A stretch of DNA of 64,000 nt from Microbacterium sp. cf046 (GCF_900114345.1 NZ_FOZJ01000003.1:1054001-1118000); one strand, 5' to 3'. Shown: positions 18,618 to 28,845, numbered from the stretch's first letter. Notes: generated from the letters alone by a model not told the origin. Numbers and translations are program-made.

Positions 18618-19580
18618 TCACCCCTCCACCGCGAAGGGCACAGGGTCGCGAGGGGCGCGGGAGCCCCACGCGAGCAGCGCGAGACCGAGGGCGAGGATGG
18701 CGAGCCCGATGATCGCGAGTGCGGAGAGGCGTTCGCCGAGCACGACGATGCCGAGGATGCTGGCGGTGAGCGGTTCGCCGAGGGTGAGCGTCGCGGCGGT
18801 GGCGGCGGTGAGCCCGCCCAGACCCCAGGTGAACATGACGTAGGCGATCGAGATCGTGGCCAGACCGAGCCAGAGCGCCATGACGAGACCTGTCGGGGTG
18901 GCAAGCCACGCGAGGTCGACGAAAGGCAGCACGAGCGCGGAGATCACGGCAGAGCTCGCACCCATCGACCCGACCACCGTGAACGGATCCCAGCCTTCGT
19001 CGAGCAGCCTCCGCTGCACATTGGCGATGACTGCGAACGTCGCGCCGGCACCGACGCTGCCGAGCAGTCCGATCGGATCGGTCCCTCCACCACCGGCCCC
19101 ACCGGCGGCGGCGGCCTCGCCGCCGAAGCCGAGCAGGACGACGCCGACCGTCGCGAGCGCGGTGGCGGTCATCCAGGTGCCGCTGGGCATCCGACGCGTG
19201 AGTCCCCACTCGAGCAGGCCGGCGAGGATCGGAGCCGATCCGAGGGCGACGACCGTGCCGACCGCGACGCCGTTGCGCTCCGTACCGAGGAAGAACAGCG
19301 GCTGGTACAGGGCGAGGCAGAACCCGGTGAGCACCATCAGGGCGATCGGGCGGATGCCGCCCGTGGCGAGGCTCAGCGGCCGAGGCTCGCCGGTCGCCCT
19401 GCTGCGCAGCGCATGCCGTCGTGTCAGGAGGAACGCGATGATCGCGAGGCCCGTGCCGCCGATCACGAGTCGGACCGCGCCGACCGACAGGGGAGTGGTG
19501 CCCTCCGGCCCGAGGGCCATCGCAGTGCCGGTCGTGCCGAACAGCAGCGCGGCGGCGAGGACGGCGAAGACGTGGAGCAC
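18618..19580 (-). CDS. EamA/DMT-family transporter
   Basis: The 320-residue protein has about ten hydrophobic segments in two homologous halves, the drug/metabolite exporter architecture. The glycine-rich loop GGEAAAAGGAGGGG lies between the halves. The C-terminal half ends GLAILALGLALLAWGSRAPR. The substrate is unknown. The GTG start has TAGAAC six bases upstream on its strand. It is cotranscribed with the GNAT gene, so export and acetylation of a related small molecule is possible but unproven. Confidence 0.85.
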   Translation of the reverse strand: MLHVFAVLAAALLFGTTGTAMALGPEGTTPLSVGAVRLVIGGTGLAIIAFLLTRRHALRSRATGEPRPLSLATGGIRPIALMVLTGFCLALYQPLFFLGTERNGVAVGTVVALGSAPILAGLLEWGLTRRMPSGTWMTATALATVGVVLLGFGGEAAAAGGAGGGGTDPIGLLGSVGAGATFAVIANVQRRLLDEGWDPFTVVGSMGASSAVISALVLPFVDLAWLATPTGLVMALWLGLATISIAYVMFTWGLGGLTAATAATLTLGEPLTASILGIVVLGERLSALAIIGLAILALGLALLAWGSRAPRDPVPFAVEG

Positions 19581-19775
19581 CCTCCAGTTCTACAGGCACC
19601 GGCATCCGGTCGCCGATTCGCGTGGCGGTGGATCCGCGTGCACAACCGCGGACATCAGTTCCGACGCGCCGTGGTGCGGCATCCCCAATGGGCGTGTCGG
19701 CCACGAGCTCCGCCGCCATGCTCACCGCCTTGTCACGCCCAGGTTCGGCCGCGGGGCCGCCGGTAGGCTGGTGCG

Positions 19776-21200
19776 GTGACACCCGGTACATCGCCCGTGA
19801 GGCTCTACGACACCAAAGCGCAGTCCCTGCGCGACTTCGTGCCGCTGGACCCCTCGAACGTGACGGTGTACGTCTGCGGCCCGACGGTGCAGTCCGGTCC
19901 GCACATCGGGCACCTGCGCGGCGCGCTGAGCTTCGACATCCTGCGGCGCTGGCTCGCCCATCGCTTCGGCCGGGTGACGTTCGTGCGCAACGTCACCGAC
20001 ATCGACGACAAGGTGCTGGCCAACGCGACCGCGTCCGAGCCGTGGTGGGCGCTGGCGTACCGGATGGAGCTGGAGTTCTCGCAGGCGTATGCCGCGATCG
20101 GCATCGCCCCGCCCACCTACGAGCCGCGGGCCACCGCGTCGATCCCGCAGATGCAGGAACTGATCGCCCGCCTGATCGAGGCGGGGCATGCCTACGCGGC
20201 GAACGGCGACGTGTACTTCGACGTGCGCTCCTGGGCCGAATACGGCTCGCTCACCCGTCAGTCGCTCGATGCCATGGAGCCGGCGCTGGATGCCGATCCT
20301 CGCGGCAAGCACGATCCGCGTGACTTCGCCCTGTGGAAGGGCGCCAAGCCCGATGAGCCGGAGAGCGCCACCTGGGCATCGCCATGGGGCTCCGGTCGCC
20401 CCGGCTGGCACATCGAATGCTCGGCGATGTCTCGCCGGTACCTCGGACCCGAGTTCGACATCCACGGCGGCGGGCTGGATCTGCGCTTCCCGCATCACGA
20501 GAACGAGCTCGCCCAGTCGACCGCCGCGGGCGACCCGTTCGCGCGCTACTGGGTGCACAACGGGCTCGTGACCGTCGGCGACCAGAAGATGTCGAAGTCC
20601 CTCGGCAACTTCCTGCTCGCCGAAGACGTGCTGCGCGAGCGCGACCCGCTCGTGGTCCGCTACGCGCTCGCCGCCGCGCACTACCGGTCGAGTCTGGACA
20701 TCACGGCATCCTCCTTCGACGAGGCGGAGACCGCGCTGGACCGCATCCGCGTCTTCCTCGAGCGCGCGCTGCGCACCCTGCAGGATGACTCCGACGATGT
20801 GCGCATCGACGCCGTCGTGCCGGAGCGCTTCGCAGCCGCGATGGACGACGACCTCGGCGTGCCTCAGGCGCTCGCGGTGCTCCACGAGACCGTTCGAGCC
20901 GGCAACACGGCACTGGACGAGGGCGACCGCGCGGCGACGCTGGCCGCGTTCGCCGATGTGGCGATCATGACCGGCGTGCTGGGCATCGACCCGCTCGACC
21001 CCGCCTGGCACACGGACTCGCCGGGGGCTGAGGCAACCGCCCTCGGCGCTCTCGTCCGCAGCCTCATCGCTCAGCGCGCCGACGCGCGCGCCGCCAAAGA
21101 CTGGGCAGCAGCCGATCGCATCCGCGACGCGGTCGCCGCCGCGGGCATCACGCTCGAAGACACGAACGACGCAACACATTGGAGTATTCATGGCCGGTAG
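19776..21200 (+). CDS. cysS: Cysteinyl-tRNA synthetase
   Basis: It charges tRNA-Cys. The 474-residue class I synthetase shows the first zinc ligand in [11 protein letters not shown], the HIGH-type motif [14 protein letters not shown], further zinc ligands in [10 protein letters not shown] and HHENE, and KMSKSLGN. The C-terminal helical anticodon-binding region is complete. The GTG start is preceded by TAGGCT exactly six bases upstream. Its 3' end overlaps rlmB by 11 bases. The ispDF - cysS - rlmB order matches mycobacteria, interrupted here by the minus-strand GNAT/EamA pair. Confidence 0.97.
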   Translation: MTPGTSPVRLYDTKAQSLRDFVPLDPSNVTVYVCGPTVQSGPHIGHLRGALSFDILRRWLAHRFGRVTFVRNVTDIDDKVLANATASEPWWALAYRMELEFSQAYAAIGIAPPTYEPRATASIPQMQELIARLIEAGHAYAANGDVYFDVRSWAEYGSLTRQSLDAMEPALDADPRGKHDPRDFALWKGAKPDEPESATWASPWGSGRPGWHIECSAMSRRYLGPEFDIHGGGLDLRFPHHENELAQSTAAGDPFARYWVHNGLVTVGDQKMSKSLGNFLLAEDVLRERDPLVVRYALAAAHYRSSLDITASSFDEAETALDRIRVFLERALRTLQDDSDDVRIDAVVPERFAAAMDDDLGVPQALAVLHETVRAGNTALDEGDRAATLAAFADVAIMTGVLGIDPLDPAWHTDSPGAEATALGALVRSLIAQRADARAAKDWAAADRIRDAVAAAGITLEDTNDATHWSIHGR

Positions 21201-22185
21201 CAAGCCGGGGCGCCCTGGCGCCAGCAAGGGCAAGAAGGGCCCCACCAAGGGCACGGGCGGCAAGAACAAGCGCTCGCTCGAGGGCCGCGGACCGACCCCG
21301 AAGGCCGAGGATCGCGCGTGGCACCCGGCCGGCAAGCGGAAGGCGGCGCAGGAGCGCTACGCGGCCGCCGGCGGCAAGGGCAGGCCTGCGGGGCAGTCGC
21401 AGTCGCGCCCCCGCGCCGCGAAGAAGGACGACGACACCGAAGTGGTGACCGGGCGCAACTCGGTGCTCGAGGCGCTGCGCGCCAAGATCCCGGCGACCGC
21501 GTTCTACATCGCGCAGCGTGTCGAGATGGACGACCGCGTCAAGGAGATGCTCTCGATCGCCACGCATCGCGAGATCCCCGTGATGGAGGTGACCCGGCCC
21601 GAGCTCGACCGGATGGCCGGCTTCGACGGCGTGCACCAGGGCGTCGCGCTCAAGGTCCCGCCGTACGAATACGCGCACCCGCAGGACCTGCTCGAGAACG
21701 TCATCGAGAAGGGCCGCACCCCGCTGTTCGTCGCGCTCGACGGCGTGACCGATCCGCGCAACCTCGGTGCGATCATCCGCTCGACCGGCGCCTTCGGCGG
21801 TCACGGCGTGATCCTCCCGCAGCGTCGTTCTGCGAGCGTCAACAGCGCAGCCTGGAAGACGAGCGCCGGCGCCGCGGCACGCATCCCGGTCGCGATCGCG
21901 CCGAACCTCACCGCGACGCTCAAGGAGTTCAAGAAGCAGGGCGTCTTCGTCCTGGGCCTCGACGGCGGCGGAGACGTCTCGCTGCCCGCGCTGGAGCTCG
22001 CCGACCGACCGGTCGTGATCGTCGTCGGATCCGAGGGCAAGGGCCTGTCGCGTCTCGTGAGCGAGACGTGCGACCAGATCGTCTCCATCCCGATCGATGC
22101 CGCCACCGAGTCGCTGAACGCGGGGATCGCGGCATCCGTCGCCCTGTACCAGGTGTCGACGCTGCGCGCCCAGAAGGGCGCCTGA
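21190..22185 (+). CDS. rlmB: SpoU/TrmH-family 2'-O-ribose methyltransferase (RlmB type)
   Basis: The 331-residue protein methylates a ribose 2'-OH in rRNA, probably 23S. The first 80 residues are a basic, low-complexity Lys/Gly/Ala-rich extension that likely binds RNA. A substrate-binding domain follows (VVTGRNSVLEAL), then the knotted catalytic domain with GVTDPRNLGAIIRSTGAFG, VIVVGSEGKGLSRLV and ESLNAGIAASVALYQ. It overlaps cysS, so expression is coupled. The exact site of methylation is inferred from family only. Confidence 0.92.
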   Translation: MAGSKPGRPGASKGKKGPTKGTGGKNKRSLEGRGPTPKAEDRAWHPAGKRKAAQERYAAAGGKGRPAGQSQSRPRAAKKDDDTEVVTGRNSVLEALRAKIPATAFYIAQRVEMDDRVKEMLSIATHREIPVMEVTRPELDRMAGFDGVHQGVALKVPPYEYAHPQDLLENVIEKGRTPLFVALDGVTDPRNLGAIIRSTGAFGGHGVILPQRRSASVNSAAWKTSAGAAARIPVAIAPNLTATLKEFKKQGVFVLGLDGGGDVSLPALELADRPVVIVVGSEGKGLSRLVSETCDQIVSIPIDAATESLNAGIAASVALYQVSTLRAQKGA

Positions 22186-22195
22186 CCCGACCACT

Positions 22196-22237
22196 GAGAC
22201 GCGGTGTTTCATTCTCGGGAATGAAACACCGCGTCTC
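22196..22237. terminator. Perfect 18-bp palindrome downstream of rlmB
   Basis: The arms 22196-22213 and 22220-22237 pair perfectly around CTCGGG. The left arm is GAGACGCGGTGTTTCATT. The element starts 11 bases after the rlmB stop and is probably its terminator. Unlike the other stems here, half of the arm is AT-rich and no U-run follows, so it may also be a protein-binding palindrome or a copy of a dispersed element. Confidence 0.7.
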
Positions 22238-22274
22238 GCCCTTGCAACCGACGACCCCGTCGAAAGGAAACAAC

Positions 22275-22916
22275 ATGGCACGCATCGCCGTCATCGGAGG
22301 AACCGGCTACGCCGGCCGCAACATCGTCGCCGAGGCGGTGAGTCGCGGTCACACGGTCGTGTCGGTGGCCAGATCCGTGCCCGCGGAGCGTGTCGAAGGC
22401 GCCACCTACATCGAGGGGACACTGCTGGATTCCCCCAGCCTCGCGACCGAGCTCGAAGGCGTCGACGTCGTCGTCTCCACCGTTCCCGCACGGGGCGACA
22501 TGGTCGGAAACGTGCGTCCGGGCGTGGCTGAGCTCGTCGCAGACCTGCCGACGAGCGTCCGCATCGGCGTGATCGGCGGCGCGGGCGGAAGCCTCGCCGC
22601 TGAGGGCGGCCCGCGCGTGGTCGACCTCGACACGTTCACCGACGAGTACAAGCCCGAGGCGCTCGAGGCGATCGGCATCCTGGATGACCTGCGGGCGACG
22701 GATGCCGCGCGCGACTGGTTCTACATCCACCCGGCCGGCGGCTTCGGCGTCTGGAACCCGGGGGAGCGCACCGGCACCTACCGCGACGGCGGCGACGTCA
22801 TCGTGACGGATGCCGACGGTGAGTCGTACATCTCGGGCCCGGACCTCGCGGTCGCGGTGGTCGACGAGATCGAAGAGCCGAAGCACTCGCGCGAGCGCTT
22901 CACCGTCGGGTACTAG
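22275..22916 (+). CDS. NAD(P)-binding Rossmann-fold protein (NmrA/SDR-like)
   Basis: The 213-residue protein begins with the dinucleotide-binding motif IGGTGYAGRNI (GxxGxxG), as in atypical short-chain dehydrogenases of the NmrA/YwnB type. It lacks an obvious YxxxK catalytic pair, which fits NAD(P)H-sensing or reductase-like members. It resembles putative NADH-flavin reductases. The start ATG follows GAAAGGAAA. Its stop overlaps the convergent stop of the DUF4032 gene within the four bases CTAG. Confidence 0.82.
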   Translation: MARIAVIGGTGYAGRNIVAEAVSRGHTVVSVARSVPAERVEGATYIEGTLLDSPSLATELEGVDVVVSTVPARGDMVGNVRPGVAELVADLPTSVRIGVIGGAGGSLAAEGGPRVVDLDTFTDEYKPEALEAIGILDDLRATDAARDWFYIHPAGGFGVWNPGERTGTYRDGGDVIVTDADGESYISGPDLAVAVVDEIEEPKHSRERFTVGY

Positions 22917-24220
22917 ACCAGATCCCGCCAGTCGACGCTGTCCGCGTCGTCGTCCTGCACCGGGATGTCGGCCGTGATCACCGGGAGCGCCATCGTCTCG
23001 GTGACCGGCCCCATCAGCGTCGCCTCATCGCGGCGGTGCCGCAGCACGTCGTCGATGTAGCTGGAGATCGCCTCGGCGAGCGGCACGGACCGGCCGCGGG
23101 CCTGCGACATGTACCAGCGGTGCTCGAGCACCTGGTGGAACACCTCGGCGGGCTCGAGCTTGGCACGCAGGTCGAACGGGATCGACTTGATCACCGGTTC
23201 GAACACGCGGGTGAGCCACTCGTGAGCGACCATGTCCTCGTCGTCGCCGAGGCGTGAGATGCGCGCCCGGAACTCGTCGAGGTCGTTGAGCAGGCGCCGC
23301 GCCTGGTTCTCCTCGACATCGAGTCCGGTCAGTCGCAGCAGCCGCCGCGTATGATGCCCGGCATCCACCACCTTCGGCTCGATCGAGACCTTCGTGCCGT
23401 CGATCGTCGCCTGGATCGACATCTCACCGATGTCGAACCCGAGGTCGTTCAGTCTCTGCACCCGCTCGGTGATACGCCAGGACTCGTTGGCGGCGAACGT
23501 CTCCTGGTCGGTCAGCGCGGTCCACAGCGACCGGTACGACGACATGATGCCGTCCGCGATCGCGATCGCATCGACCCCGCCTTCCAGGCGGCCGCCGGCC
23601 TCGAGGTCCATGATCTCGCCCGCGATGTTCGTGCGCGCGACGTCCAGGTCGTGAGCCCGCTGACCGGCGGTCAGGCCGCTCTCATGCAGCTCGCCGGTCT
23701 CGGCGTCCACGAGGTACGCCGCGAAGGCGCCGGCATCGCGGCGGAACAGCGTGTTCGACAGCGACACGTCGCCCCAGAAGAACCCCACGTTGTGCAGGCG
23801 CACGAGCAGCACCGCGAGCGCGTCGACGAGGCGATTGGCGGTGTCGGGCCGGAGCACCTGCGTGAACAGGGCCCGGTAGGGCAGGGAGAACTTCAGGTGG
23901 GCGGTCACCAGCGCGGCCGGCAGCGGCCTGCCGTCGGCATCCGTCCGTCCCGCGATCACGGCGACACGATCCACGCACGGCGCATCGAGGCGGTCCAGGT
24001 TGCCGAGCATGTCGTACTCGCGGCGGGCCATCTCCTCGGTCGTCTCCTTGATGGCGACGACCCGGCCGGAGAGATTCGCGAACCGCACCAGGTGGCGGGA
24101 AAGCCCCTTCGGCAGGAACACGATCGTGCTGCTGGGCCACTCGCCCAGCGGCGTCGACCACGGCAGCGACAGCAGGCCGGGATCCACCGAACTCGCGGTG
24201 ATGCTGAGCGCGTCTGGCAT
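22913..24220 (-). CDS. DUF4032 protein with kinase-like N-terminal domain
   Basis: The 435-residue protein has an N-terminal half resembling lipopolysaccharide/small-molecule kinases: a Lys in VVAIKETTEEMARREYDM, a catalytic loop FFWGDVSLSNTLF and a metal Asp in YLVDAETGEL. All three key positions are kept, so activity is plausible. The C-terminal half is the DUF4032 region, with unknown substrate. It lies 20 bases beyond the terminator that ends the sugar-ATPase transcript, so it probably has its own promoter. The name rests on the C-terminal family; the kinase activity is inference. Confidence 0.8.
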   Translation of the reverse strand: MPDALSITASSVDPGLLSLPWSTPLGEWPSSTIVFLPKGLSRHLVRFANLSGRVVAIKETTEEMARREYDMLGNLDRLDAPCVDRVAVIAGRTDADGRPLPAALVTAHLKFSLPYRALFTQVLRPDTANRLVDALAVLLVRLHNVGFFWGDVSLSNTLFRRDAGAFAAYLVDAETGELHESGLTAGQRAHDLDVARTNIAGEIMDLEAGGRLEGGVDAIAIADGIMSSYRSLWTALTDQETFAANESWRITERVQRLNDLGFDIGEMSIQATIDGTKVSIEPKVVDAGHHTRRLLRLTGLDVEENQARRLLNDLDEFRARISRLGDDEDMVAHEWLTRVFEPVIKSIPFDLRAKLEPAEVFHQVLEHRWYMSQARGRSVPLAEAISSYIDDVLRHRRDEATLMGPVTETMALPVITADIPVQDDDADSVDWRDLV

Positions 24221-24240
24221 CTGGCTCCCCGGTGCGGCGC

Positions 24241-24289
24241 GGAAAAGAGAAACCGCGGCGCGGGGGTCGATGACCCTCCGCGCCGCGGT
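24241..24289 (-). terminator. Intrinsic terminator of the MsmK-type ATPase gene
   Basis: Long GC-rich arms (from 24252 to 24289, with 12 perfect outer pairs and an inner GGGTC/GACCC) lie eight bases after the stop. On the minus strand the stem is followed by a U-rich tract (TTCTCTTTTCC). This is the most classical terminator in the left half of the window. Confidence 0.85.
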
Positions 24290-24296
24290 CGCGATA

Positions 24297-25403
<1,107 letters not shown>

Positions 25404-25419
25404 TGATTCTTCTCCTTCA

Positions 25420-25490
25420 CCGGCAGGTACGTGCCGGACGATCCGTAGTGATGGAATTTGCGGGGCGAACCGCACGCCCTTCGTCGGGCG
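25420..25490 (-). ncRNA. Leader RNA of msmK, msiK-motif-like
   Basis: The approximately 90-base leader begins after a CATACT -10-like element (plus-strand 25498-25503). Three short stems can be drawn; the last is a perfect six-pair hairpin, CCGGCA-N6-TGCCGG (25420-25437), ending two bases before the ribosome site. The published msiK RNA motif is an actinobacterial leader in front of msiK genes that overlaps the ribosome site, so position and gene fit. Without a covariance search the identity is tentative. Confidence 0.45.
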
Positions 25491-25624
25491 CTCCCCAAGT
25501 ATGACACGGGCCGCGCGCAGGCGCCGTCTGGGTATTTCCCAGCCTGCCTGGCTAGCATCGTCCTCGGTCGCCTCCCGTGCGGCCGTGCAGGGCCACCGGC
25601 CCGCAATCCGCCCCGAGAGGTCCC

Positions 25625-26608
25625 ATGTCGAGCGACGAGTCCCCTAATGTGCCCGCTGAGCGGGACCGCCGTCATGCGGTCCGCGAGAAGGCGCAGCAGG
25701 TTCAGGCGCAGCAGTCGCGAGCGCGCCGCATCCGGACGGCCTCGATCGCCGCGGGTGTCGTCGCCATCGTCGCGATCGCCGCTCTCGTTGTCACGTGGAC
25801 GGTCACGTCCGTCGCCTCCCAGCCGCTGCTGAACCCGTCGAACGTCACCGACGACGGCTTCGTCGTGACCACGGTCACCGGCGTCGGCTCGCCCGACGAG
25901 TCGGGCACGGTCGATGACGAAGCAGTGCAGTCGCTGGACGCGGTCCCGACTGAGACCGCGACGCCTACGCCTACGCCCACGGCGACGCCGACACCGGGTG
26001 CGACCGAGCAGCCCGTGGTCGACATCCGCGTCTACGTCGACTACCTCTCGACCGGCTCCCACGACTTCCAGCTCGCGAACGTGCAGCAGCTCTCCAAGTG
26101 GGTCAGCGAGGACGCCGCGACCCTCACGTACTACCCGGTTGCGATGCTGACCGCGAAGTCCAACGGAACGAAGTACTCGCTGCGCGCCGCGAGCGCCGCG
26201 GCCTGCGTGGCGACGCACTCGCCCGAGACCTTCTTCGCCTACAACAACGCGCTGCTGGCCCAGCAGCCGACCGTCGACTCGGACGGCTACACCGACGTGG
26301 AGCTGGCCGACATGGCCGTCGCGTCGGGAGCCGATTCACCTAAGGTCGTGCGCTCGTGCATCGAGAAGCAGGCGTTCGCCTCGTGGGCGAAGTCGGCGAC
26401 CGAACGTGCGCTGCAGGGTCTCCCCGACACCGAAGACGTGGCCCTCACCGGCACGCCGATGGTGCTCGTGAACGGCATCCCGTATGTCGGCGCGCTCGAT
26501 GACCCCAAGGAGTTCGCGCAGTTCGTGCTGACCAGTGCGAGCGACGCGTACTACAGCACCCCGACGCCGACGGCGACCCCGTCGCCGAGCGCGACCCCCA
26601 CCCCGTAG
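25625..26608 (+). CDS. Membrane-anchored DsbA-like protein lacking the CxxC active site
   Basis: The 327-residue protein has a basic cytoplasmic N-terminus, one membrane helix (about 39-60), a TP-repeat linker, an extracytoplasmic thioredoxin/DsbA-like domain and a second TP-repeat tail. The fold is recognised from VVDIRVYVDYL, the helical insertion with Cys, and GTPMVLVNGIPYVG with the cis-Pro loop. Where CxxC should follow VYVDYL the sequence reads STGS, so redox catalysis is lost. Two remaining cysteines (in AAACVATH and VVRSCIEK) may form a structural disulfide. ATG 25625 is preferred over one 16 codons upstream, which would leave a less typical basic start. Confidence 0.82.
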   Translation: MSSDESPNVPAERDRRHAVREKAQQVQAQQSRARRIRTASIAAGVVAIVAIAALVVTWTVTSVASQPLLNPSNVTDDGFVVTTVTGVGSPDESGTVDDEAVQSLDAVPTETATPTPTPTATPTPGATEQPVVDIRVYVDYLSTGSHDFQLANVQQLSKWVSEDAATLTYYPVAMLTAKSNGTKYSLRAASAAACVATHSPETFFAYNNALLAQQPTVDSDGYTDVELADMAVASGADSPKVVRSCIEKQAFASWAKSATERALQGLPDTEDVALTGTPMVLVNGIPYVGALDDPKEFAQFVLTSASDAYYSTPTPTATPSPSATPTP

Positions 26609-26647
26609 CGGATGCTGCGCGCACGGCTTCGGTAGACTCGGAGCCCT

Positions 26648-26720
26648 GCCGACTTGGCGCAATTGGTAGCGCACCTAACTTGTAATTAGGGGGTTACGGG
26701 TTCAAGTCCCGTAGTCGGCT
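26648..26720 (+). tRNA. tRNA-Thr (anticodon TGT)
   Basis: The cloverleaf is complete: acceptor GCCGACT/AGTCGGC, anticodon stem CCTAA/TTAGG with loop CTTGTAA (anticodon TGT, reading ACA), and T arm ACGGG/CCCGT with TTCAAGT. The discriminator is T and CCA is encoded at 26721-26723. TAGACT at 26633-26638 is a probable -10 element. I see no repeat of the 3' end downstream, so no integrated element is evident. Confidence 0.97.
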
Positions 26721-26858
26721 CCACGAAGCTCGGCTGACCGGTATTCCTCGTCCTAACTGGACCAAGATGCACGCAGCCGACCATGCCCCCGGCATGCCCA
26801 GTGACATCCGGCCGTCGAGGTTGTAGCTTTCAGTCACCCGCCGATCTGGGAGATCGCG

Positions 26859-28133
26859 ATGCCTCGCTCTATTCGTGCGGCAATGCTGCCGCTGCTGCTG
26901 GTCGCCGCCCTGGTGGGGTGCACGGCGCCGACGGGGGAGCCGACGCCCGCCACCACCGCGACTGCGAACTCCGCCGACAACGACGCGCCCCGTACGGAGA
27001 TGGCCGCCGGGATCGCATCGGTGGTCGAGTCGGCGATGGAGGACATGCATCTGAAGGCGGTGCTGGTCGAGGTGCGGATCGGCGATGAGACGGTCATCAG
27101 TGAGGCGTTCGGCGAATCGATGACGGAGGTTCCGGCCACCGCCGATATGCACTTCCGCAACGGTGCGGTCGCTTTCTCGTACATCAGCAATCTGCTGCTG
27201 CAGTACGTCGACGACGGCACGCTCTCGCTCGACGACACGATCGACGAGTGGGTGCCGGAACTGCCCGAGTCCGACAAGGTGACTCTGCTCATGCTCACCA
27301 ACCAGACCACCGGCTACCCCGATTTCGAGCAGAACGCCGACTGGTTGGCGGCATACAACGCCGACCCGTTCCACCTGTTCACTTACGAGGAGCGCATCGA
27401 CTACGCGTTCTCGACGCCGTTGCAGTTCGAGCCGGGCACGAACTGGAGCTACGCGCACACCAATTTCATGATCCTCGGCCACATCCTCGAGAAGGTGGCC
27501 GGCCGCCCGCTCGACGAGCAGATCCAGGACAAGGTGCTCACGCCGATGGGGCTCACCGAGACCGCGGCGTACACCACGTCGTTCATCCCCGAACCCGTGC
27601 TGCACGCGTTCAGCTCCGAGCGCCGGCAGGCGCTGGGCGTGCCTGCCGGCGCTGCGTTCACCGAAGAGTCGAGCTTCTGGAACCCCGCGTGGGGTACCCC
27701 GATCGGGCTCGCGCAGACCACGACGATCTCAGACATGGCGTCGACCGCGGTCGCGATCGGCACCGGCGAGCTGCTGAGCGACGAGAGCTTCCACGCGATG
27801 ACCGACTCGAAGCTCATCGGCTTCGGCGAGAAGCTCCCCGCCTGCGAGCCGTCGTGCTTCACGCAGGTGGACGCCTACAACTACGGCTTGGGCGTAGTCC
27901 GGTCAGGGGAGTGGATACTGCAGAACCCGCTGTTGAGCGGGTACAGCGCCGCCGAGGCATACCTGCCAGCGCAGGAGATCTCGATCGCGGTCGCGAACAC
28001 GTTCGAACCCGAGGCGTTCGACTGCAACGGCATCTACGACAACACCGCCGACGCCCTCTTCCGGCTGATCGCCGCTCACGTCGTCCCCGAGCACGCTCCT
28101 CCGACGGCGCCGCCGAGGGAACCCGAATGCTGA
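26859..28133 (+). CDS. Beta-lactamase-fold lipoprotein with degenerate active site
   Basis: The 424-residue protein has a lipobox ending at Cys21 (ALVGC) and the overall pattern of class C beta-lactamase/serine-hydrolase family proteins (GTLSLDDTIDEWVPELP, EPGTNWSYAHTNFMILGHILEKVAGRPL, GLGVV). All three catalytic motifs are altered: SxxK reads AVAF at residues 103-106, YxN reads YAH at 198-200, and the late H/KxG motif is not recognisable (LSG). It is therefore probably non-catalytic, perhaps a cell-wall-binding or sensor protein. The frame is intact over the full family length, which argues against a decaying pseudogene. Confidence 0.8.
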   Translation: MPRSIRAAMLPLLLVAALVGCTAPTGEPTPATTATANSADNDAPRTEMAAGIASVVESAMEDMHLKAVLVEVRIGDETVISEAFGESMTEVPATADMHFRNGAVAFSYISNLLLQYVDDGTLSLDDTIDEWVPELPESDKVTLLMLTNQTTGYPDFEQNADWLAAYNADPFHLFTYEERIDYAFSTPLQFEPGTNWSYAHTNFMILGHILEKVAGRPLDEQIQDKVLTPMGLTETAAYTTSFIPEPVLHAFSSERRQALGVPAGAAFTEESSFWNPAWGTPIGLAQTTTISDMASTAVAIGTGELLSDESFHAMTDSKLIGFGEKLPACEPSCFTQVDAYNYGLGVVRSGEWILQNPLLSGYSAAEAYLPAQEISIAVANTFEPEAFDCNGIYDNTADALFRLIAAHVVPEHAPPTAPPREPEC

Positions 28134-28139
28134 CTGTCG

Positions 28140-28799
28140 TCAGTTGCCCGGCTCGAACGTGAGCGAGACGGGCGTCGAGCCGCTGCCCCGGTCGAAGTAC
28201 AGGGTCGCGGTGACCGTCGCACCGCCCTCAGACGGGCCGACCGTCGCCGTGAAGCCGTCTCCGGTGCCGTCCCGGTTGAAGTCCGCGAGCTCCTCGTCGA
28301 GGGCGTCGATCTGAGCCTGATCCCAGCCGTACGTCGGCGCGAGCGCGGTCACCCGCTTGACGGCATCCGCCCACGTTCCCGTGCCGTCGAGTGCGACGGT
28401 CACCGAAGCGAGTTCGCCGTCCTGCGTCACGGCCGTGAGCGCGGCGACGTCATCGACGACGTACACGTCGTCCTGGCCGGCGACGACTGCGCGGACGGGT
28501 CTGCGGAACTCCGCGGACTTCTCGGCATCCGCCGCCATCCCGAGCTTCTCGGCGGGAAGCGCGCCCTCGCCGATCCGCACGCGCAGGATGCCCTCGACGT
28601 TGACGTAGTCGAAGCCGGCATCGGTGAGCATGCTCGACCCGTCGGTCGCCTTCTGGTCCGTGGATGCGGCCGGGTTCTCCTCAGCCCACCACGAGCCCTG
28701 CACCGCGAACGTGGCGAGCACGACGAGCCCGATCGCGACCACCAGCACCGTCGCCGGCAGCCAGGTCAGGAGAGTGCGCGTGCGCGCGGAAACGGCCAC
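28140..28799 (-). CDS. Membrane-anchored exported protein, unknown function
   Basis: The 219-residue protein has a short basic N-terminus, one membrane helix (WLPATVLVVAIGLVVLATFAV, roughly residues 12-32) and an acidic extracytoplasmic domain of about 185 residues with no motif I recognise. A D/N-rich segment, DFNRDGTGDGFT, resembles a calcium-binding or dockerin-like loop but occurs only once. The GTG start opens MAVSARTRTLLTW. It is convergent with the beta-lactamase-like gene and divergent from the DMT exporter. Confidence 0.65.
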   Translation of the reverse strand: MAVSARTRTLLTWLPATVLVVAIGLVVLATFAVQGSWWAEENPAASTDQKATDGSSMLTDAGFDYVNVEGILRVRIGEGALPAEKLGMAADAEKSAEFRRPVRAVVAGQDDVYVVDDVAALTAVTQDGELASVTVALDGTGTWADAVKRVTALAPTYGWDQAQIDALDEELADFNRDGTGDGFTATVGPSEGGATVTATLYFDRGSGSTPVSLTFEPGN

Positions 28800-28845
28800 A
28801 CTTCAGGGTAACCGCGGGTGGGGACGCTCCCGGCATGATGGGGGA

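Noticed and set aside
26724..26858. Integrated element at the tRNA-Thr 3' end
   Set aside because: No direct repeat of the tRNA end, no integrase and no compositional break in the following genes.
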